A stretch of 54,763 nucleotides of DNA from Candidatus Omnitrophota bacterium (GCA_021163425.1 JAGGWS010000057.1:1-54763), one strand, 5' to 3'; numbered from the stretch's first letter, positions 43,845 through 51,560 are shown. Notes: generated by a model not told the origin, from the sequence alone. Numbers and translations are program-made.

Positions 43845-44765
43845 ATGGTAGCTGGTAAAATTTCTATAATAGGAGCAGGAGAAGTAGGAAGAAATATAGC
43901 TTTTTTGGTAGTAATAAAAAACTTAGCTGAAGAGCTTGTTTTAGTAGATATTCAAAAGGATTTGGCTAAAGGTTTGTCTTTAGATTTAGAAGACAGCAGG
44001 TTTTTCTTTTCCTCTAATACTAAAGTTTTGGCTGTAGATAATTTAAAATACACAAAATCTTCAAATATAGTAGTAGTCTCTGCCGGTAGACCGAGAATTC
44101 CTGGTATGAGCAGGGAAGACCTTATTAAGTTCAATTCAGAAGTAGTGAGAGATATTGCCAGGGATCTTAAAAAGTATGCTCCTAATTCAATTATTATTGT
44201 AGTTACTAACCCGGTAGATTTGATGACTTATCTGGTTTTAAAAACTACTGGTTTCTCTCATAAAAAAGTAATGGGGATGGGGGTTTCTTTAGATTCAGCG
44301 CGTTTAGCCAATATTATAACTAAGAAATTACCTGTAAATATTTCTAACTTCAATCCTTTAGTATTAGGAGCTCACGGAAAAAATATGCTAATTTCTGAAC
44401 TAAGTTCTTTATATGGGTTTAAGTTATCTAATTTTTTGAGCAAGAAGGAGTTAAAGGAAATCAAAAAGACTACTATAAACAGGGGTGCAGAGATTGTGAG
44501 TTTTCTTAAAAAAGGGAGTGCAAGATTTGCTCCGGCTGTAGCTGTATTTAAGTTGTTAGAAGCGATTGTTTTAGATAAGAAAGAATTGAGTCTCTGCTCA
44601 GCATATTTGAAGGGTGAGTTTTCTCTTAGAGATGTATGTTTAGGTGTTCCAGTTATACTAGGTAAAGAAGGTATAGAGAAAATCTTAGAAATTCCCCTCT
44701 CTAAGGAAGAAATTACTTTCCTTAGAAAAGCCCAGAGAGAGTTTAAGAAAAAGAAGTTCTTCTAA
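43845..44765 (+). CDS. mdh: Malate dehydrogenase (LDH-like family)
   Basis: The 306-residue protein has the NAD-binding GAGEVGRNIA, an acidic residue at the end of strand two (LVLVDIQ) favouring NAD, the coenzyme loop PRIPGMSREDL with arginine as in malate rather than lactate enzymes, VTNPVDLMTYLV, the catalytic pair in MGVSLDSARL, and the active-site histidine in GAHGKN. It interconverts malate and oxaloacetate. It ends the hydro-lyase, pilT and dehydrogenase unit; a repeat-bearing gap follows. Confidence 0.9.
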   Translation: MVAGKISIIGAGEVGRNIAFLVVIKNLAEELVLVDIQKDLAKGLSLDLEDSRFFFSSNTKVLAVDNLKYTKSSNIVVVSAGRPRIPGMSREDLIKFNSEVVRDIARDLKKYAPNSIIIVVTNPVDLMTYLVLKTTGFSHKKVMGMGVSLDSARLANIITKKLPVNISNFNPLVLGAHGKNMLISELSSLYGFKLSNFLSKKELKEIKKTTINRGAEIVSFLKKGSARFAPAVAVFKLLEAIVLDKKELSLCSAYLKGEFSLRDVCLGVPVILGKEGIEKILEIPLSKEEITFLRKAQREFKKKKFF

Positions 44766-44790
44766 ATACCAGTAAATTACTCCGGTTTCG

Positions 44791-44824
44791 TGACAAAATG
44801 TTTTCAAAATAAAATATCAAGTTA
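44791..44824 (+). repeat. Dispersed palindromic element B, copy 3
   Basis: These 34 nt match 5020-5053 with 5 differences. The inner stem stays paired in altered form (TGTTTT with AAAATA around a central C). Just before it, GGTTTCGT (44784-44791) is the reverse complement of ACGAAACC found right of element B copy 2, suggesting that both flanks derive from one larger palindrome. It lies between mdh and the receiver gene; the rest of 44766-44982 holds the promoter at 44927-44955 and no gene. Confidence 0.7.
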
Positions 44825-44926
44825 AAGGAGGCGGGTTTCACCCATTCATCCATGCCTTTCTGGTGGTACAGAGTATTTACATTTTCAATTCCTTCTAAAA
44901 ATTTCTTAGAGTTTCTAATAAAAATC

Positions 44927-44955
44927 TTGTGAAAAACTAAGATAAATAGTATAAT
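44927..44955 (+). promoter_or_regulatory. Promoter of the receiver-HD-GYP genes
   Basis: TTGTGA (44927-44932) and a perfect TATAAT (44950-44955) are 17 nt apart, giving an expected start near 44962 and a leader of about 20 nt. The ribosome binding site of the following gene is weak (AAGAAA). Confidence 0.65.
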
Positions 44956-44982
44956 TTTCTGATTTTTCAAGAAATAAAATTT

Positions 44983-45354
44983 ATGGAAAAGAACAAGAAA
45001 AAAATCTTAGTGGTAGAAGATGAAGAAGAAATTATTGAATTTCTTAAAAATTTTTTAAGGCGGAGAAAGATAGAAGTTTATTTAGCTAAGAGTGGCTTAG
45101 AAGCTTTAGATGTATTTGAAAAAGAAAGTCCTGATTTAGTCCTTTTAGATATCGGGATACCCCAGATAGATGGCTTAGAAGTCTTAAGAGAAATAAAAGA
45201 AAAGGTTCCTCAGACAAAAGTAATAATGGTTACGGGAAGAGCAGATAAAAAATCAATTTCTAAGGCTAAAAAATTATCTGCAGATGCCTATATCAATAAG
45301 CCTGTAGATTTGGCAGAATTATACTCAGTAATAGAAAAGTTTTTGAAAGCTTAA
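44983..45354 (+). CDS. Single-domain response regulator receiver (CheY-like)
   Basis: The 123-residue protein is a lone receiver domain: KILVVEDEEEIIEFLKNFLR with the acidic pair, phosphorylatable D56 in LVLLDIGIPQIDG, T84 in VMVTGRA and K106 in AYINKPVDL. There is no output domain. It begins a new transcription unit and is followed 29 nt later by a GAF-HD-GYP protein, the probable effector or partner. No histidine kinase is in the window, so its input is unknown. Confidence 0.93.
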   Translation: MEKNKKKILVVEDEEEIIEFLKNFLRRRKIEVYLAKSGLEALDVFEKESPDLVLLDIGIPQIDGLEVLREIKEKVPQTKVIMVTGRADKKSISKAKKLSADAYINKPVDLAELYSVIEKFLKA

Positions 45355-45383
45355 ATCTAGACTGTCATTTAAAAATTTTAGAA

Positions 45384-46556
45384 ATGTTTGATTACCGAAG
45401 AGAGTTAGAGAAAGCTGCCCGTCAGATGATTTTAATTCATGATACTCGTCTTCTTACCAAGCTTATATTAAGAACAGTTGTTAGAAGCCTTAAAATAAAA
45501 CATGCGGGTTTTTTTCTTTATCGTCGAGATAAAGACGATTATCTCTTGACAGTGTCTAAGGGAGAAAGAGGGTTAAGAGTCCCTGAAGGTTTTGCTAAAG
45601 TTAGTAAAAATAACCCTCTAATAAGATACTTTTTAGAAGAAGATAAAAAGATAAATAAAAATAACTTCCTTCTTTATGAAGAGCTCTCTGATTTTTTAAA
45701 GAAAGGTTATTTTAAAAAGAAAAAAGATTTAAGAGTTTTTTTTGAGGAGCTTAAATTTCAATTAGAATTATTTAAGGCAAAAGTCTGTATACCTGGTTTT
45801 TTCCGAAATAGACTTATAGGAATACTTTTCCTTGGAGATAAGATAAATAAGAAGACTTTTCTTCCTGAAGAATTAGGGTTTCTTTCAGTTTTAACCTCAG
45901 ATGTAGTAATGGCTGTTCAAAACGTCTGGCTTTTTGAAGATTTAAAGAGCCAGTTAGAGAAGAACAGAAACCTTTTTTTAAGTTTAGTAAAAGCTTTGGC
46001 TTCAGCCATTGAAGCTAAAGATAAATATACTTCAGGTCACACTGAAAGAGTAACTTCTTACGCTTTAATTTTATTGGAGGAAATTGCTAAAATGAAAAAG
46101 TTCTCTCCAAGTAGATATAAATCTTTAAGAGAAAAATTAAAGATAGCTTCTCTCTTACATGATATAGGAAAGATAGGAGTTTCTGAAAAGATATTAAATA
46201 AAAAAGGGTTTCTGACAAAAGAAGAAAGAAAGGAAATAGAAAAACATCCTCTTTTAGGTGCAGAAATTATGAAGCCAGTGGAAGAGTTTAAAGATATAAT
46301 TGAGGCAGTAAAACACCATCATGAACGATACGATGGAAAAGGTTATCCCGATGGACTCAAGGGGAGGAAAATACCTTTCTTATCAGCCATAATCTCTGTA
46401 GCTGATGCTTATGATGCTATGACTTCGGAAAGACCTTATCGTTCAGCTTTATCTAAAGAGGAAGCAATAAAAGTGGCTGAAAGTCAATCTAAAAAACAAT
46501 TTCATCCCTTGGTAGTTAAAGCTTTGTTAAAACTCTGCAAAAAGGGGAAATTATAA
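45384..46556 (+). CDS. GAF-HD-GYP protein, probable cyclic di-GMP phosphodiesterase
   Basis: The 390-residue cytoplasmic protein has an N-terminal GAF-like sensory part (about 15-185; IKHAGFFLYRRDKDDYLLTV, then VCIPGFFRNRLIGILFLGDK) and a C-terminal HD-GYP domain. The metal-binding pair is H259-D260 in LLHDIGKIG, and H311-H313 with YDGKGYPDGLKG forms the GYP signature; SGHTERV and ISVADAYDAMTSERPYR are also present. All catalytic residues seem intact, so it probably breaks down c-di-GMP. It is paired with the upstream receiver. Confidence 0.93.
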   Translation: MFDYRRELEKAARQMILIHDTRLLTKLILRTVVRSLKIKHAGFFLYRRDKDDYLLTVSKGERGLRVPEGFAKVSKNNPLIRYFLEEDKKINKNNFLLYEELSDFLKKGYFKKKKDLRVFFEELKFQLELFKAKVCIPGFFRNRLIGILFLGDKINKKTFLPEELGFLSVLTSDVVMAVQNVWLFEDLKSQLEKNRNLFLSLVKALASAIEAKDKYTSGHTERVTSYALILLEEIAKMKKFSPSRYKSLREKLKIASLLHDIGKIGVSEKILNKKGFLTKEERKEIEKHPLLGAEIMKPVEEFKDIIEAVKHHHERYDGKGYPDGLKGRKIPFLSAIISVADAYDAMTSERPYRSALSKEEAIKVAESQSKKQFHPLVVKALLKLCKKGKL

Positions 46557-46558
46557 AC

Positions 46559-47698
46559 TTGAAGAAAAAAATCCTTATTCTTTATATCACTACTCTTTCC
46601 GGACACTATAAAGCAGCCAAAGCTATAGAAGAAGCCTTAAAGATTAAGGATCAAAATTGTGAAATTGTCTCTTTAGATATTTTAAGCTATTTACACCCTT
46701 ACTCTTCTAAGTTAGTAAATTTTCTCTACTCTTTAATGATAAAAAAATTACCCTTTTTCTGGGGGAGTGTTTATGACAAAAAAAACCTGGTAAAAGGCAT
46801 TGAACCATTTAAAAAAAGTCTCTATCATCACGACCTTAGAAAAATTGAAGATTTAATAATTAAGGAAAGTCCTCAGGCTGTGGTCTGTACTCAGGCTTTC
46901 CCCTGTAGTTTAGTAGCTTATCTTAAAGAAAAAAAACGCAGGAAATTTCCCTTAATTGGAGTAGTTACTGATTTTTGGCCTAATAGTTTCTGGTTTTCTC
47001 CGGAGGTAGATTATTATGTAATTGCTTTTGACTGGGTAAAAAAAAGATTTAAAGAGGCTGGTATAAAAGAATCAGCGGTTAAAACTCTAGGATTACCCAT
47101 AATGCCTGATTTTAATAAAGAATTTGATAAAAAAAAATTGAGTTTAGAGTTAGGGCTTTCTCCAGAACTGCCAACTATATTAGTTATGGGAGGAGGTTCA
47201 GGTTTAGGTCCTTTAGGGAGGATAGCTGAGATTTTAGATAATTCTAAATTAGAATTTCAATTAATTATTGTCTGTGGAAAAAATAAGAAACTTTATAACC
47301 TGCTTTTAAGCAAAAAGTTTAATAAATCTGTAAAAATATTTCCTTATACTGAAAATATCCCTAAATTTATGAGTTTTTCTGATATAATTATTACTAAATC
47401 CGGAGGAATTACCATAGCTGAAAGTTTAGCTAAGGGATTAGCTATTATAGTTTTTAAGCCGATACCTGGTCAGGAAGAGAAAAATTTAAAATTTTTAGTG
47501 AGGGAAAATCTTGTATTTAACGCAAAAAAACTTAGAGAAATTCTTTACATAGTGGAAAGGCTACTCTTAGATAGAGAGAAATTGAGAAGAGTTCAACGGA
47601 GAGCGCGTTCATTTTCTCAACCTGAGTCTTCTTTAAGGATAGCTGACTTAGTTCTGGAATCTATAAATGGTGAACTATTTTTTATACAGAATAGCTAA
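46559..47698 (+). CDS. MGDG-synthase-like glycosyltransferase (GT28 family)
   Basis: The 379-residue protein resembles monogalactosyldiacylglycerol synthase/processive diacylglycerol glucosyltransferase and MurG-type enzymes. It has YITTLSGHYKAAKAIEEAL at the N-terminus (the lipid acceptor half), PLIGVVTDFWPNSFWFSPEV, MGGGSGLGPLGRIAEIL, and the nucleotide-sugar motif SDIIITKSGGITIAESLAKG, then PIPGQEEKN. It likely glycosylates a diacylglycerol-type lipid at the inner membrane. The start is TTG at 46559 and it overlaps the acyltransferase gene by 32 nt. Confidence 0.87.
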   Translation: MKKKILILYITTLSGHYKAAKAIEEALKIKDQNCEIVSLDILSYLHPYSSKLVNFLYSLMIKKLPFFWGSVYDKKNLVKGIEPFKKSLYHHDLRKIEDLIIKESPQAVVCTQAFPCSLVAYLKEKKRRKFPLIGVVTDFWPNSFWFSPEVDYYVIAFDWVKKRFKEAGIKESAVKTLGLPIMPDFNKEFDKKKLSLELGLSPELPTILVMGGGSGLGPLGRIAEILDNSKLEFQLIIVCGKNKKLYNLLLSKKFNKSVKIFPYTENIPKFMSFSDIIITKSGGITIAESLAKGLAIIVFKPIPGQEEKNLKFLVRENLVFNAKKLREILYIVERLLLDREKLRRVQRRARSFSQPESSLRIADLVLESINGELFFIQNS

Positions 47699-48524
47699 AT
47701 TCTTAGCTATAATTTTGCCTCGCAAGATTAGTTATTCTTTAGCCTCTTTTCTGGCTCAGCTTCGTTTCTATTTTTCCCCTAGAGATAGAAAGGCTGTTAT
47801 CTACAATATTAAAAGAGTAGTTGGCCAATCTTCAGAGAAAGATATTAGACAAATTTCTAAAAAAGTATTTATAAATTTTGGGAAGTATTTGGTAGATTTT
47901 TTCAGATTCTCTAAGTTAGATGAAGGTTTTATAAAAAAATATGTTAAGATAAGGAACTTGAATTATCTAGATGAGGCTCTTTCCCAATTTAGTGGAGCTA
48001 TAGCTCTAACCGCCCATTTGGGGAATTGGGAATTAGGAGGAGCAATAGTAGGAAAATTAGGCTATCCTTTATATGTTATTGCCCTTCCTCACCAAAACCC
48101 CAAGGTGAACCGTTTTTTTGACTCTCAGAGAAATTTGTGTGGAGTAGAAGTAATTCCTGTGGGTTTAGCGCTAAGAAAGTGTTTTAGGATTTTGAAGAAT
48201 AAGAAGATTATAGCCTTATTAGGAGATAGAGATTTTGGCAAGGATGGTTTATCTTTAAAATTTTGCACAAGGTTAGCTTCTATACCTCAGGGAGCAGCTG
48301 TCTTTTCTATCAAGACAAAAGTTCCTGTTATCCCGGCTTTCTTTATCCGGAATTTAGATGATACATTCTCTTTAATATTTGAAAAACCCATTCTTCCCTT
48401 TGATAGTCAGGGAAGACTCAGAGATAAAGAGAAATTATTGAAAGAATATGTTAGAATAATTGAAGATTATGTGCGAAGATATCCTGAGCAGTGGTATATG
48501 TTTCAACCCTTTTTTAAGGAGTAA
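47667..48524 (+). CDS. LpxL/HtrB-type lysophospholipid or lipid A acyltransferase
   Basis: The 285-residue protein starts with a hydrophobic segment (about 3-32) and has the catalytic HxxxxE motif in LTAHLGNWELGGAIVGKLG and the later LLGDRDFGKDGL. Family members add a secondary acyl chain to lipid A or related glycolipids on the inner face of the inner membrane. No lpxA/B/C/D/K genes are in the window, so the acceptor may instead be the glycolipid made by the overlapping upstream gene. It suggests an outer membrane but does not prove lipid A. Confidence 0.87.
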   Translation: MVNYFLYRIAKFLAIILPRKISYSLASFLAQLRFYFSPRDRKAVIYNIKRVVGQSSEKDIRQISKKVFINFGKYLVDFFRFSKLDEGFIKKYVKIRNLNYLDEALSQFSGAIALTAHLGNWELGGAIVGKLGYPLYVIALPHQNPKVNRFFDSQRNLCGVEVIPVGLALRKCFRILKNKKIIALLGDRDFGKDGLSLKFCTRLASIPQGAAVFSIKTKVPVIPAFFIRNLDDTFSLIFEKPILPFDSQGRLRDKEKLLKEYVRIIEDYVRRYPEQWYMFQPFFKE

Positions 48525-48529
48525 TCTCT

Positions 48530-49189
48530 ATGAAAGTCTGGATAGTGATTCCTGCTTTTAATGAAGGAAAGACAATAGAGATTTTAGTTAGAAAAGTTAA
48601 AGATAAGTCTTTGCCGGTAATAGTAATAGATGATGGCTCTCAGGATAATACTTATTCTAAAGCCTTAGAAGCTGGGGCGGATACAGTGTTAAGAAATAAA
48701 AAAAACTTAGGTAAGGGAGCATCATTAAGAAAAGTTTTTACTTACTTAATAAATAATAATTTAGATTGTGATGCGGTTATAATTATGGATGCTGATGCTC
48801 AACATTTACCTGAAGAATTAGATTTATTTATAGAAAAACTAAAAAAAGGTTCTCACTTTATTGTAGGTAACAGACTTTCTTTTCCTTTGGGGATGCCTTT
48901 AATTCGGCTTATTACTAATAAGTTAATGTCTTACATAATTTCTAAAAAGATTAAGCAAGAGGTTCCCGATACTCAATGTGGGTTTAAGGCAATTAGAAGA
49001 GAGGTTTTTGAGAAGTTGAGCCTTAAGACTTCTAAGTATGAGATTGATTCAGAGTTGATTATAAAGTCAGCCTTTTTAGGCTATAGGATAGAGTCAGTTC
49101 CTATAAAGAGTGTTTATCGGGAACAACGAAGTAATATCAATCCTTTCTGGGACACTTTTCGTTTTATAAGATTTATTTTAACAGTCTGA
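48530..49189 (+). CDS. Family 2 glycosyltransferase (dolichol/undecaprenyl-phosphate sugar transferase-like)
   Basis: The 219-residue protein has the GT-A start VWIVIPAFNEGKTIEILVRK, VIVIDDGSQDNTYSKALEAG, and the metal-binding IIMDADAQHLPEELD. PDTQCGFKAIRREVFEKL and REQRSNINPFWDTFRFIRF follow. There is no obvious membrane anchor at the C-terminus apart from the final short hydrophobic FIRFILTV. It probably moves a sugar onto a lipid carrier. It overlaps pcm by 1 nt and belongs to the same unit as the two envelope-lipid genes. Confidence 0.88.
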   Translation: MKVWIVIPAFNEGKTIEILVRKVKDKSLPVIVIDDGSQDNTYSKALEAGADTVLRNKKNLGKGASLRKVFTYLINNNLDCDAVIIMDADAQHLPEELDLFIEKLKKGSHFIVGNRLSFPLGMPLIRLITNKLMSYIISKKIKQEVPDTQCGFKAIRREVFEKLSLKTSKYEIDSELIIKSAFLGYRIESVPIKSVYREQRSNINPFWDTFRFIRFILTV

Positions 49190-49833
49190 TGAGGAAAAAT
49201 TATTCAGACCTCAGAAGGAAGATGGTAGAAGAACAGATAATTGCACGAGGAATAAAAGATGAGAGAATAATTTCTGCTTTCTTAGAAATACCCCGGGAAG
49301 AGTTTATCCCTTGCGAATTTAGAGATTTAGCTTACCGGGATTTCCCTTTATCTATTGGTTGTGGTCAAACTATTTCTCAGCCTTATATGGTGGCTTTAAT
49401 GACTGAAGTTTTGAGTCCTTTACCAGGAGAGAAAATTTTAGAAGTAGGTACTGGTTCAGGTTATCAGTCAGCAATCTTAGCTTATTTAGGAGCTAAAGTA
49501 TTTACTATAGAAAGAATTTCTGAATTAGCTAAAAAAGCCCAAGAAACTTTAGCCCGTTTAGGTTATTATGTTCGGATAAGAGTAGGTGATGGTACCTTAG
49601 GCTGGAAAGAAGAAGCCCCTTTTACAGGCATTATCGTGACGGCTGGTGTAGATAAAATACCTCCACCTTTGATGGAACAGTTAGCGATAGGAGGCAGAAT
49701 GGTCATACCTTTAGGAGGAAGGCTTTCTCAAGTTTTGACTAAAATAGAAAAGTTTGCTGAAAGTAATTTTGGAAAGGAAGAAATTTGTAGCTGTATATTT
49801 GTCCCTTTACTGGGAAAATATGGTTATTCCTGA
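49189..49833 (+). CDS. pcm: Protein-L-isoaspartate O-methyltransferase
   Basis: PCM repairs isoaspartyl damage in proteins using S-adenosylmethionine. The 214-residue protein has RRKMVEEQIIARGIKDERII, the substrate motif GCGQTISQPYMVALMTEVLS and the SAM motif ILEVGTGSGYQSAILAYLGA, followed by FTIER and the late motif PPPLMEQLAIGGRMVIPLGG. Length is close to the bacterial norm. Its ATG overlaps the preceding TGA. Confidence 0.95.
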   Translation: MRKNYSDLRRKMVEEQIIARGIKDERIISAFLEIPREEFIPCEFRDLAYRDFPLSIGCGQTISQPYMVALMTEVLSPLPGEKILEVGTGSGYQSAILAYLGAKVFTIERISELAKKAQETLARLGYYVRIRVGDGTLGWKEEAPFTGIIVTAGVDKIPPPLMEQLAIGGRMVIPLGGRLSQVLTKIEKFAESNFGKEEICSCIFVPLLGKYGYS

Positions 49834-49842
49834 CAATAAACT

Positions 49843-50319
49843 ATGTCTGATCGATTAATAATCTTTTTAGTATCTATGTCTCCTTTTTTAGAACTGAGAG
49901 GTTCTATCCCCTTAGGATTAGCGAAGGGGTTAAGTTTAAAAGAAATTTTTTTCATTTCAATAATAGCTAATATAATTGTAATTATCCCTTTATTATTGTT
50001 TTTTAAGTTTTTAATAAGAATTTGCGAAAAATTAAAATTCTTGAATAAACTCCTATCCTGGTGGTTTACTAAAATAGAAAAGAGATACTATCTGGTGGAA
50101 AAATATGGATTTTTGGGTTTATTCTTATTTGTAGTTATCCCTTTGCCAGGCTCAGGAGCTTGGAGTGGATGCTTAGCTGCCTGTCTATTTAAAGTAAGAT
50201 TCTTTAAGGCATTTGTAGCTGTAGCCTTAGGAGTAATAGGAGCCGGAATACTGGTAAGTATTGGCTCATTAGGAGTATTTAAATTTTATTCATTTTTGAA
50301 AGACTTACTCTTTTTCTAA
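49843..50319 (+). CDS. Small multidrug-export family membrane protein
   Basis: The 158-residue protein has about four hydrophobic helices. It shows the family motif SPFLELRGSIPLGLAKGLSL near the N-terminus, then VIPLPGSGAWSGCLAACLFK in the second half. These resemble the Sm_multidrug_ex (PF06695) family, which is distantly like DedA membrane proteins. The transport role is by name only and the substrate is unknown. It lies 9 nt after pcm and 1 nt before recO. Confidence 0.82.
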   Translation: MSDRLIIFLVSMSPFLELRGSIPLGLAKGLSLKEIFFISIIANIIVIIPLLLFFKFLIRICEKLKFLNKLLSWWFTKIEKRYYLVEKYGFLGLFLFVVIPLPGSGAWSGCLAACLFKVRFFKAFVAVALGVIGAGILVSIGSLGVFKFYSFLKDLLFF

Positions 50320-50320
50320 A

Positions 50321-51058
50321 ATGGCTATTATAAAAGATAGAGGATTTATATTAAGGACTTTTGATTTTAGAGAAACTAGTAAGATTGCTCATATTTTTAC
50401 TAAGAAATCGGGGAAAGTACACGGTTTGTTAAAGGGTTTTAGAAAGGGAAAAAAAGAGTTTACCACATCTTTAGATTTATTTTCCTTAAATGAATTTATT
50501 TTCTATCAATCAAGAAATCCTCTCTGGCTTGTTTCTTCTGCTGATATGATTTATAACTTTCCTTACTTAAGAGAAAATTTAGAAAAGAACTTGATAGCTA
50601 ACTATATTGTAGAGTTTATAGATAAGATCAGTCCTTTGAATTTTCCTTCTTCGGAAATATACTCTCTTATAAAAGAAAGCCTCCTTTTTCTTAGAGAAAA
50701 TCACTCTCGAAAGATTCTCTATATTTTTCAAATAAAGGCTCTTCAATTTTCGGGGTTTAAACCCTCGCTTATTTTTTGTATAAAGTGTAATAGAGAAATT
50801 ATTAATAAAGGTTATTTTAGTGTAAAATTAGGAGGCCTACTTTGTCCAGAATGTTTAAAGTATGATAAATTTTCTAAAGGTATTTCTGAAGAATTAATCT
50901 TAAGCCTAAAATACATCCAGAAAAATGACTTTAAAAAGGCTTTAAGGATAGGGCTAAAAGGAAACAGGGAGACTGAATTAATTGAAATTTTGGAAGAGTT
51001 TATCTCCTATCACTTAGATACTAAGATAAAAAGTTTATATAGTTTAAAGAACTTTTAG
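50321..51058 (+). CDS. recO: DNA repair protein RecO
   Basis: RecO helps load RecA onto SSB-coated DNA in the RecFOR pathway. The 245-residue protein has an N-terminal OB fold (DRGFILRTFDFRETSKIAHI, FTKKSGKVHGLLKGFRKGK) and a C-terminal domain with four cysteines, CIKCNREI and CPECLKY, forming the zinc site common in bacterial RecO. It is 0.9 kb upstream of recA but separated from it by noncoding repeats. Confidence 0.92.
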   Translation: MAIIKDRGFILRTFDFRETSKIAHIFTKKSGKVHGLLKGFRKGKKEFTTSLDLFSLNEFIFYQSRNPLWLVSSADMIYNFPYLRENLEKNLIANYIVEFIDKISPLNFPSSEIYSLIKESLLFLRENHSRKILYIFQIKALQFSGFKPSLIFCIKCNREIINKGYFSVKLGGLLCPECLKYDKFSKGISEELILSLKYIQKNDFKKALRIGLKGNRETELIEILEEFISYHLDTKIKSLYSLKNF

Positions 51059-51065
51059 ATTTTTT
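51029..51065 (+). terminator. Candidate terminator at the end of recO
   Basis: AAAAGTT (51029-51035) pairs with AACTTTT (51050-51056), with a 14-nt loop, followed by AGATTTTTTG. The stem overlaps the last recO codons. A-T-rich but with a reasonable T-run, and it is followed by a long noncoding stretch. Confidence 0.42.
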
Positions 51066-51270
51066 GTAAAATGGAAAATAAATAGGATAGACATTTCTAG
51101 AAGATCCCAATAAAGGAGATTAAATACAGAAGTTGATTTCTGGAGTTTTCCGAAGAATAAGCCCTATTTTTTACACCTCTATAATAAATTGGGTTTGGTA
51201 AGACGGTTTGAATATTCCTGTAGAGCAGCTCATAGGGATTACTCTTGCAGAGTAGTTCATAGTTGATAGT

Positions 51271-51311
51271 AATACTTCTGCAACATTTTAGTTTGAAACT
51301 GAAATGTTGCA
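51271..51311 (+). repeat. Dispersed element A, copy 2 (full palindrome)
   Basis: The first 30 nt match 4907-4936 with one difference. Within it, 51279-51311 is a near-perfect 33-nt palindrome: TGCAACATTT pairs with AAATGTTGCA, then a T-G pair, then AGTTT with AAACT around one central G. As RNA it would fold into a strong hairpin, and as DNA it could extrude or bind a dimeric protein. Confidence 0.85.
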
Positions 51312-51431
51312 TAGGATTAGGAATTTTAGCCAGAGAGAAGGAACAAACCTTTAATAAATAAACCTTTAACCTAGAAATCAAATGTTAACAATTTTAATTG
51401 CTATCGCAATAAATTTTGTTATATTTTTCCC

Positions 51432-51456
51432 ACTTTGAAAGTAAAATGTCAAGTTA
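51432..51456 (+). repeat. Dispersed palindromic element B, copy 2 (partial)
   Basis: These 25 nt are identical to 5029-5053. The left arm is not conserved here. Directly after it comes ACGAAACC (51456-51463), whose reverse complement precedes element B copy 3 at 44784-44791. Confidence 0.82.
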
Positions 51457-51501
51457 CGAAACCCAGAGGTGAGACCCAAACCTGGCCGGAATCGATAGGC
51501 G

Positions 51502-51560
51502 ATAAACTATTTTACGAACGGGCATATTCGTAGAGATTCGTAAATTTGTAGATGGTTTAT
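51502..51560 (+). repeat. Long interrupted hairpin downstream of element B copy 2
   Basis: ATAAACTAT (51502-51510) pairs with ATGGTTTAT (51552-51560), with one G-T pair. Stacked inside it, TTTACGAA (51511-51518) pairs perfectly with TTCGTAAA (51537-51544). There is an 18-nt loop and a 7-nt bulge on the right side. It matches the position and the GATAAA motif of the hairpin at 5062-5100. Confidence 0.65.

Noticed and set aside
44743-44970. Minus-strand open frame of 75 codons after mdh
   Set aside because: It covers element B and the promoter of the receiver gene and resembles no protein family.
51097-51381. Minus-strand open frame of 94 codons in the recO-recA gap
   Set aside because: It crosses direct repeats and element A, its composition is unlike a protein, and it has no recognisable family motif or ribosome binding site.
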